A DNA stretch of 64,000 nucleotides from Phycomyces nitens (taxonomy: Eukaryota > Mucoromycota > Mucoromycetes > Mucorales > Phycomycetaceae), in NCBI GenBank assembly GCA_022702545.1, contig JAHRBC010000001.1:2914001-2978000 (forward strand), read 5' to 3'. Every line of letters starts with the position of its first letter. Position 1 is the stretch's first letter. Both the position numbers and the translations under genes were made by a program. The notes beneath the pieces are model-generated. The model saw nothing but the letters and a program-made list of their open reading frames with translations. It did no database searches and had not been told where the DNA came from. Positions 59,095 through 64,000 of the stretch are shown in pieces.

Positions 59095-59532
59095 AATGAG
59101 AACAATTCTTTTATTTTTTATTTATTTATTTAGACATGATAATTGTCCCACCATATCTACATAGACCCTGCCATTTTATTACTTTGCAAAGTCAATTTGC
59201 TGTGTGTACAAGTGTTTATTTGTTCCACTGCAGTCTATCGATCTCCTATTTATCTTGTTATTAAAATGGAAATACGCCATATTAATCAATAAACAGGTTT
59301 AATTAAACATCTCCCACTCAAAGCCCAAGCGCTCTCCTTTCAATGATAGGGACAGCTATGAAAATCCACCAAAAATATTATTTTGTATTATTATTATTTT
59401 TGGAAAAACCAAATTTGGCCGGACTGTTTTGGTGTCCGGGCGTGACTCTTTCGATGGCTGCGGTGTGCATCCTATAGTCTGACCGTATCCAACCGTCCGT
59501 TTTCCCCTTCCTTCGTATTTTATTAATTCACC
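59095..59532. other. Spacer and promoter of the eS30 gene
   Basis: Holds TTTA repeats just after the upstream stop and a GC-richer stretch at 59400-59530, probably the ribosomal-protein promoter. The minus-strand ORF here is a shadow. Confidence 0.5.
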
Positions 59533-60002
59533 ATGGTAAGCATCAAGAACAAACCAAAATATCCACCACCAAAAAGACGCTTTCGAATCCATCAGTCCAA
59601 ACGAATGACACACGATTGCTTTTGGATGCACCAAAATCAATAACCATCTCAAAAATACCAAAACACGACACCAAGATAACAAGCTGATGGACAGACAGAT
59701 AGTGAATGAGTTACTAATGATATTCGTAATTGTCAAATAGGGTAAAGTCCACGGATCTTTGGCTCGTGCCGGTAAAGTCAAGTCTCAGACCCCCAAGGTC
59801 GCCAAGCAGGAGAAGAAGAAGCCCAAGACTGGCCGCGCAAAGAAGAGACAGGTTTACAAGTAAGTAAATAACAGCTGTAAAGGCGCAGTGGGCTCATTGC
59901 AGTACACTCTTGTTATTTCTCTACAGCCGTCGTTTCGTCAACGTTACTGCTACCATTGGTGGCAAGCGCAGAATGAACCCTGCTCCCACTGCTGGTCCTT
60001 AA
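59533..60002 (+). CDS. RPS30: 40S ribosomal protein eS30
   Basis: Three exons: 59533-59535 (the ATG alone), 59741-59859 and 59927-60002, giving 65 residues. The sequence [20 protein letters not shown] is almost invariant in eukaryotic eS30, followed by [19 protein letters not shown] and [13 protein letters not shown]. In animals this protein is made as a fusion with a ubiquitin-like domain; here there is no such domain and the protein begins directly with Met-Gly, as in yeast. The first intron is about 205 bp, longer than most here, and follows the start codon immediately. That arrangement is known for some fungal ribosomal protein genes and can matter for expression. Confidence 0.95.
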
Positions 60003-62180
60003 AGATGGTCATTACAGTTTCTGTTTTCCATCATTCGCTTGTTCGAATAAATCATTACAAAAAATAATCTACGTTTGGGTGTCTATGTGTTGGTTTAAAG
60101 AGAATGACCGAGGTAGTCAATGGTCGTACTTTTGCGGGAATTATCATACTTGTACCTGTGCATATCTAAAATAGTGCATGTATAAAAACAAAGTCACAGA
60201 CTGCGCCTTTTATTTTTTTGACATCTCGACAAGATATGCAAAAGGGGGAAGCTTGTGCTGGTTAACGAGTAGATATATGGGGGCCCAAGCTTACTTGTCT
60301 TGGACACATGTACAGTATTAGATATGTCTCTGTAAGGCAAAGGGCTTGGAGAAAAAAGAAAAAGAAAAAAGAAATCGATTGTGTATGCTTTATTGTTACA
60401 AATATGGACCAATTTAATTAATTTACAATTTAATTTCGTTGAACAATACACACTTTTTGATATCTTGGGAAAGTAGATCAAGGTGATTGTGATATAAGCA
60501 AGAAGCACAATATATAATTATGGGTAATGTAGATCATAAAGTCCAAAAAAACAATAAACGTATATATTCCCATATTTCCCATATTCAATCTTGCCACTTT
60601 TCTTTCTTTCTTTAATTTTCCATCTTTTAAAAAGATCTCCCACACCCAAAATATATGCTTGTGATTTCTCCTAAATAACAAGGTCATGTCGACCCTTTGA
60701 ATCGTTGTTTTATCGAGTGTTTAATACAGAAAATAAATAATTCTCCGTAACCTTTAATCTTTTTGTGCGATATGTTGGCTTTATCTAGCCTTTACTGGTC
60801 AGCACACCTACTTGTATCTTAAAGAGTCCACGTTAGTTATACCAGATGACTCTTGGCTTGTTACTTTTATCCATTTCTGGCATTTGTGGCGAATTCCCGT
60901 ATCTTGAGTTTATATCCTTAATAGACCAATTGGCCAACCAACAGGGTATTTATGGTCCATCTAGAATAAAGGTATTCTATCTAGCCATTATATGTTAGCC
61001 TTATTTCCTAGTCTTCTTTAGTAGGTTTATAGATCTTGGCCTGGGATACTGGTAACCATCGTACCAAGATTTTCCTCGTTGTTGCCTAGCCAAGAAAACA
61101 TCTAGTACTCATTAAAGGAAATCAGCACAAAAGAGCTGGCCAACAATGGGAATTCCCCCACAAATATCCTTGTAGAATCGCAGGGCTTCTTTCTGTACTA
61201 CGTTAACATATTATTGTTGTTGTTGGAATTGTGCATCAGTCGATGCCAAAGTAGCACAAGGCGTTGGGAATCAAAGCATCTTTAATGAATTTGAAACTGG
61301 TTATTTAGATTGATTGTCAAACAAAACAAAATATTTGTTGGTGCCAATTGTTATACATGCTTTCTTCTCCTTGAAAGACAGGCCGATTTAGTTTTGTAAT
61401 GAGGAGTGGTAGCAGATCCCAAATTCATCTTGAACCTGCCTTTTTATGATAATGATTTCATGCTGTTCAATTAAAGGCCCCAGACATTATTGAGTTGACT
61501 AGATGATTTATGCACTGAAGAATTGTTAATTATTAAAGACATGACATTATTTCATAGTTGTGCATATTTATTAAAATATAAAGCATGTAGTACTAATTGT
61601 CGTAGATTAAAGACATTAATATACTTTGAATTTGATGATATGTGGCCAGATTAATAGATTAATAGATGAAGAAATGATCCCTAATTAATGATTGGTAAAC
61701 TCTGACAGTTTGGCAGGTGCTATATGATAATAAATACACCTATATATTCTACTGAATACCATGAATAGATATCCTAATTACCAATGTACAATTACTCCAA
61801 ATGATATTGGACTAACAAGGACGAGTAGAAATGGAGTTTATTTTTATATGTTAATGAAATGAATACATAATCAAAGACATGTATATTTGGACATCAAAAA
61901 CTGCTATTACTTATTATTATTACTTATTATTTAATCCCTTATTTTCATTAATAAATCTGGCAGGATGCAATTCATGAGCTGTTACTGCCCAGGATCAATT
62001 TATTCTATTGTAACACACTGTATATAAAACTTGGCAGCATATATATGTTTCTTGTTTTCCAAAATCCGACAAATCTAGTCATATTTGTGCCTTGTCAGCA
62101 TAAAAAGACTGTGGGGAAAAATAGACTGAGAAAATTAACACACAGATTCTCTTTATACTCTTGTTCATTCACATCTTGAC
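60003..62180. other. AT-rich spacer of about 2.2 kb
   Basis: No gene recognised on either strand. It includes poly-purine AAAAGAAAAAG near 60352 and many ATTA-rich words near 61480-61960. The last 100 bp precede the SDR gene. Confidence 0.55.
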
Positions 62181-63376
62181 ATGCAGATTAAAGGAAACAC
62201 ATTTATTGTCACAGGAGGGTCTGTTTTACAATATAAACTACCAAACAACATCGTCTTGCCTTTACTCACTGCCCTATAGTTCAAGTGGCCTTGGAGAAGC
62301 CACGGTGCGAGAATTGGTACAGCGCGGAGGAAACGTTGCCGTAAGTTGATCAAAGGGTTTGCTGGCTTATAGGCTAGCTAACAACTGCCAATATAACTAT
62401 TTAGATCTTTGATTTGAACAAAGACGGAGCGTAAGGATCTATTACAAAACGATAGTGTTCTTATTTAACACATCTGTGCCATCTTACATTTGTGGGTTGA
62501 TGATATAGTAAAAGCGTTGCAGACAGTCTTGGTGAACAAGTGTTTGTAGCTGGAACGGTTGACGTGACCTCCGAGGTACTGTGCATTTGGAGTACAACTA
62601 GGCCTGTATTTAATATGTGGTCAAATCACAAAGGAAATGGTTCGTGTAGCCCTGGAAAAGACGGTTGAGCGCTTTGGTAGGATTGCTGGTGTAATCAACT
62701 GTGGTGGTATTGCCTCGGGAGCAAGAGTAAGGATTGGCCACATAGTAGGCATGTATTTAACATACAGAATAGATTGCTCGTCGTGGAAATAATGCCTATT
62801 CCATGACCTTGGAGATGTTTGAATCTACTGTGCGTGTCAACCTGATTGGTACCTTTAATGTCTGTCGACAGGTAGCTCAATTGATGGCCAACCAGGACGC
62901 TTTCGAACAAGGTATATATATATATGTATATATAATAAAGATTCAAACGTTGGATATTTACATTTGGAAATTAGGTGAACGCGGTGTGATTATCAATACA
63001 GCCTCAATTGCCTTTCAAGATGGTCAGACGGGTCAGACAGCATACTCTGCATCAAAGGGCGGTGTTGCTTCCATGACCCTTCCAATGGCACGCGATCTTG
63101 CTCCTGCAGAAATCCGTGTAATGACCATTGCCCCCGGTATCTTTGGTAAGAATCAATAATCCAAACAACTGTGCTTACCATTCCTACTTAGAAACCAACA
63201 TGACCGTGTTTATGAATGATGCTGCAAAGGCAAAGATCCTCAAGGATGCCATATTCCCTGCCCGTATGGGACGTCCTAATGAATTCTCACTTTTGGCAGC
63301 TCACATTATAGAGAATACTATGCTGAATGGAGAGATCATTCGTTTAGATGGTGCAAGTCGTCTTGGAAAATTGTAA
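62181..63376 (+). CDS. Short-chain dehydrogenase, 3-hydroxyacyl-CoA dehydrogenase type 2-like (HSD17B10-like)
   Basis: Eight exons, many very short. The spliced start [20 protein letters not shown] contains the NAD-binding TGxxxGxG motif, then [14 protein letters not shown]. Downstream come [55 protein letters not shown] and the catalytic YSASKGG, then [14 protein letters not shown]. These match the HSD17B10 subgroup, which oxidises short-chain hydroxyacyl-CoAs in branched amino-acid breakdown; substrate assignment is inference. No mitochondrial presequence is obvious. The stop codon lies only 41 bp from the stop of the converging THI6-like gene, so the 3' UTRs must overlap or be very short. 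Confidence 0.9.
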
Positions 63377-63417
63377 TAGTTTTTTTTTAAATAATAATAA
63401 ATAAAGCAGCAATATCA

Positions 63418-64000
63418 TTATTTCGATGGATCAAGAGGAATCTCACGAAGTCTTGCATGGGTGCGGATGATTTCAGGGGATTTTGATATGGTGTAGAGTT
63501 CGTCCAAAAGAGCAGTACGGAAGGTGCCGGGTCCCTTTACATCTGGTCGCTTCATGGCCAGTTCAGAAGCAATGGTAATGGTCAGCATACTACAATAAAA
63601 GCGCGAGTCAGGGTATTGAATACAGACATTAAATCTCATTTACCCTGCCACAGCTCCAATCAATGGATCCTCAGTCACTAGACATTTGGTTAACATTTTT
63701 GTGTCTGAAATCTCGTGGGCTTACCTGCTTGGAAGCATGCAACAACAGAGCTGGCCATACAGCCACTTCCTGTAATAAGTCCCATCATTGGATGCCCATT
63801 ATCCACCACAAACACACGGGTGCCATCCGAGATATAATCCATTGGACCCGTCATGACCACAACACAGTCTACGATACAAGTTTTTTTTATTAGCCAAAAA
63901 AGATACATAAAGGCCACTTTACCATTCTTCTTTGCGAGTTCTGCCACAGCTAACACAGCATTAGCTTCGCCTCCATTGTTTCCTACAGAATCAACACCTC
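63418..64000 (-). CDS. Hydroxyethylthiazole kinase domain, THI6-like (5' part beyond window)
   Basis: Partial gene. From the window edge it reads GVDSVGNNGGEANAVLAVAE, then after an intron CVVVMTGPMDYISDGTRVFV, HPMMGLITGSGCMASSVVAC (the ATP/thiazole site with the GxGC motif), EDPLIGAVAG and ITIASELAMKRPDVKGPG. These are ThiM-type hydroxyethylthiazole kinase motifs; the GSGCM Cys is conserved in the family. In fungi this domain is normally the C-terminal half of the bifunctional THI6 (thiamine-phosphate synthase plus kinase). The N-terminal half would lie outside, so bifunctionality is inferred. The stop is at 63418-63420. Confidence 0.88.

Noticed and set aside
59356..59781. 141-codon minus-strand ORF over the eS30 gene
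   Set aside because: It is a shadow of the first intron and exon 2 of eS30 and has no protein features.
1..64000. CRISPR array, bacterial operon or prophage
   Set aside because: Spliced eukaryotic genes throughout; the only regular short array is an 18-bp tandem repeat without spacers.

Overview
The window looks like nuclear DNA of an early-diverging filamentous fungus, most likely Mucoromycota (Mucorales-like). It is AT-rich, carries many short GT-AG introns of roughly 48-115 bp, uses the standard code, and holds a decayed DIRS-like retroelement and a decayed nuclease-like gene of a type I associate with Mucoromycotina. The taxonomic call is inference; no rRNA or marker search could be run.

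Layout. 1-3172 is a repeat whose near-identical partner lies at 37302-41085. 3535-10735 holds an ankyrin/anillin-like protein (-), the NEDD8 E2 Ubc12 (-) and a protein O-mannosyltransferase (+). 10887-12419 is a GH27 alpha-galactosidase-like gene (-) with an unclear N-terminus. 12420-14935 is gene-free and holds a MITE-like inverted repeat. 14936-17923 holds an Nhp6-like HMG-box protein (+) and methylenetetrahydrofolate reductase (-). 18736-20265 is a decayed gene with a PD-(D/E)XK-like core. 21628-29672 holds a terminal nucleotidyltransferase (-) divergent from MLH1 (+), which converges on ornithine aminotransferase (-).

30590-41085 is a transposon island. It contains a DIRS-like reverse transcriptase relic, an inverted copy of the repeat's tail, one intact intronless GC-richer ORF of unknown function (33812-35734), further relics, and the second long repeat copy.

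41989-46120 holds an MFS transporter and a multi-FAS1 membrane protein 80 bp apart on the same strand. 47914-49855 is an SLC49/FLVCR-like transporter. 52257-55180 holds a small single-pass membrane protein (+) and an IQ-motif coiled-coil protein (-). 57913-59094 is an unrecognised single-exon protein. 59533-60002 is ribosomal protein eS30. 62181-64000 holds an SDR dehydrogenase (+) converging on the 3' part of a THI6-type thiazole kinase gene (-).

The genes are mostly housekeeping (mismatch repair, folate and arginine/proline metabolism, thiamine salvage, neddylation, O-mannosylation, translation) and show no operon-like logic. The least explained parts are the transposon island with its orphan ORF, the decayed nuclease-like gene, the ankyrin-anillin architecture, and three apparent GC-AG introns in unrelated genes.
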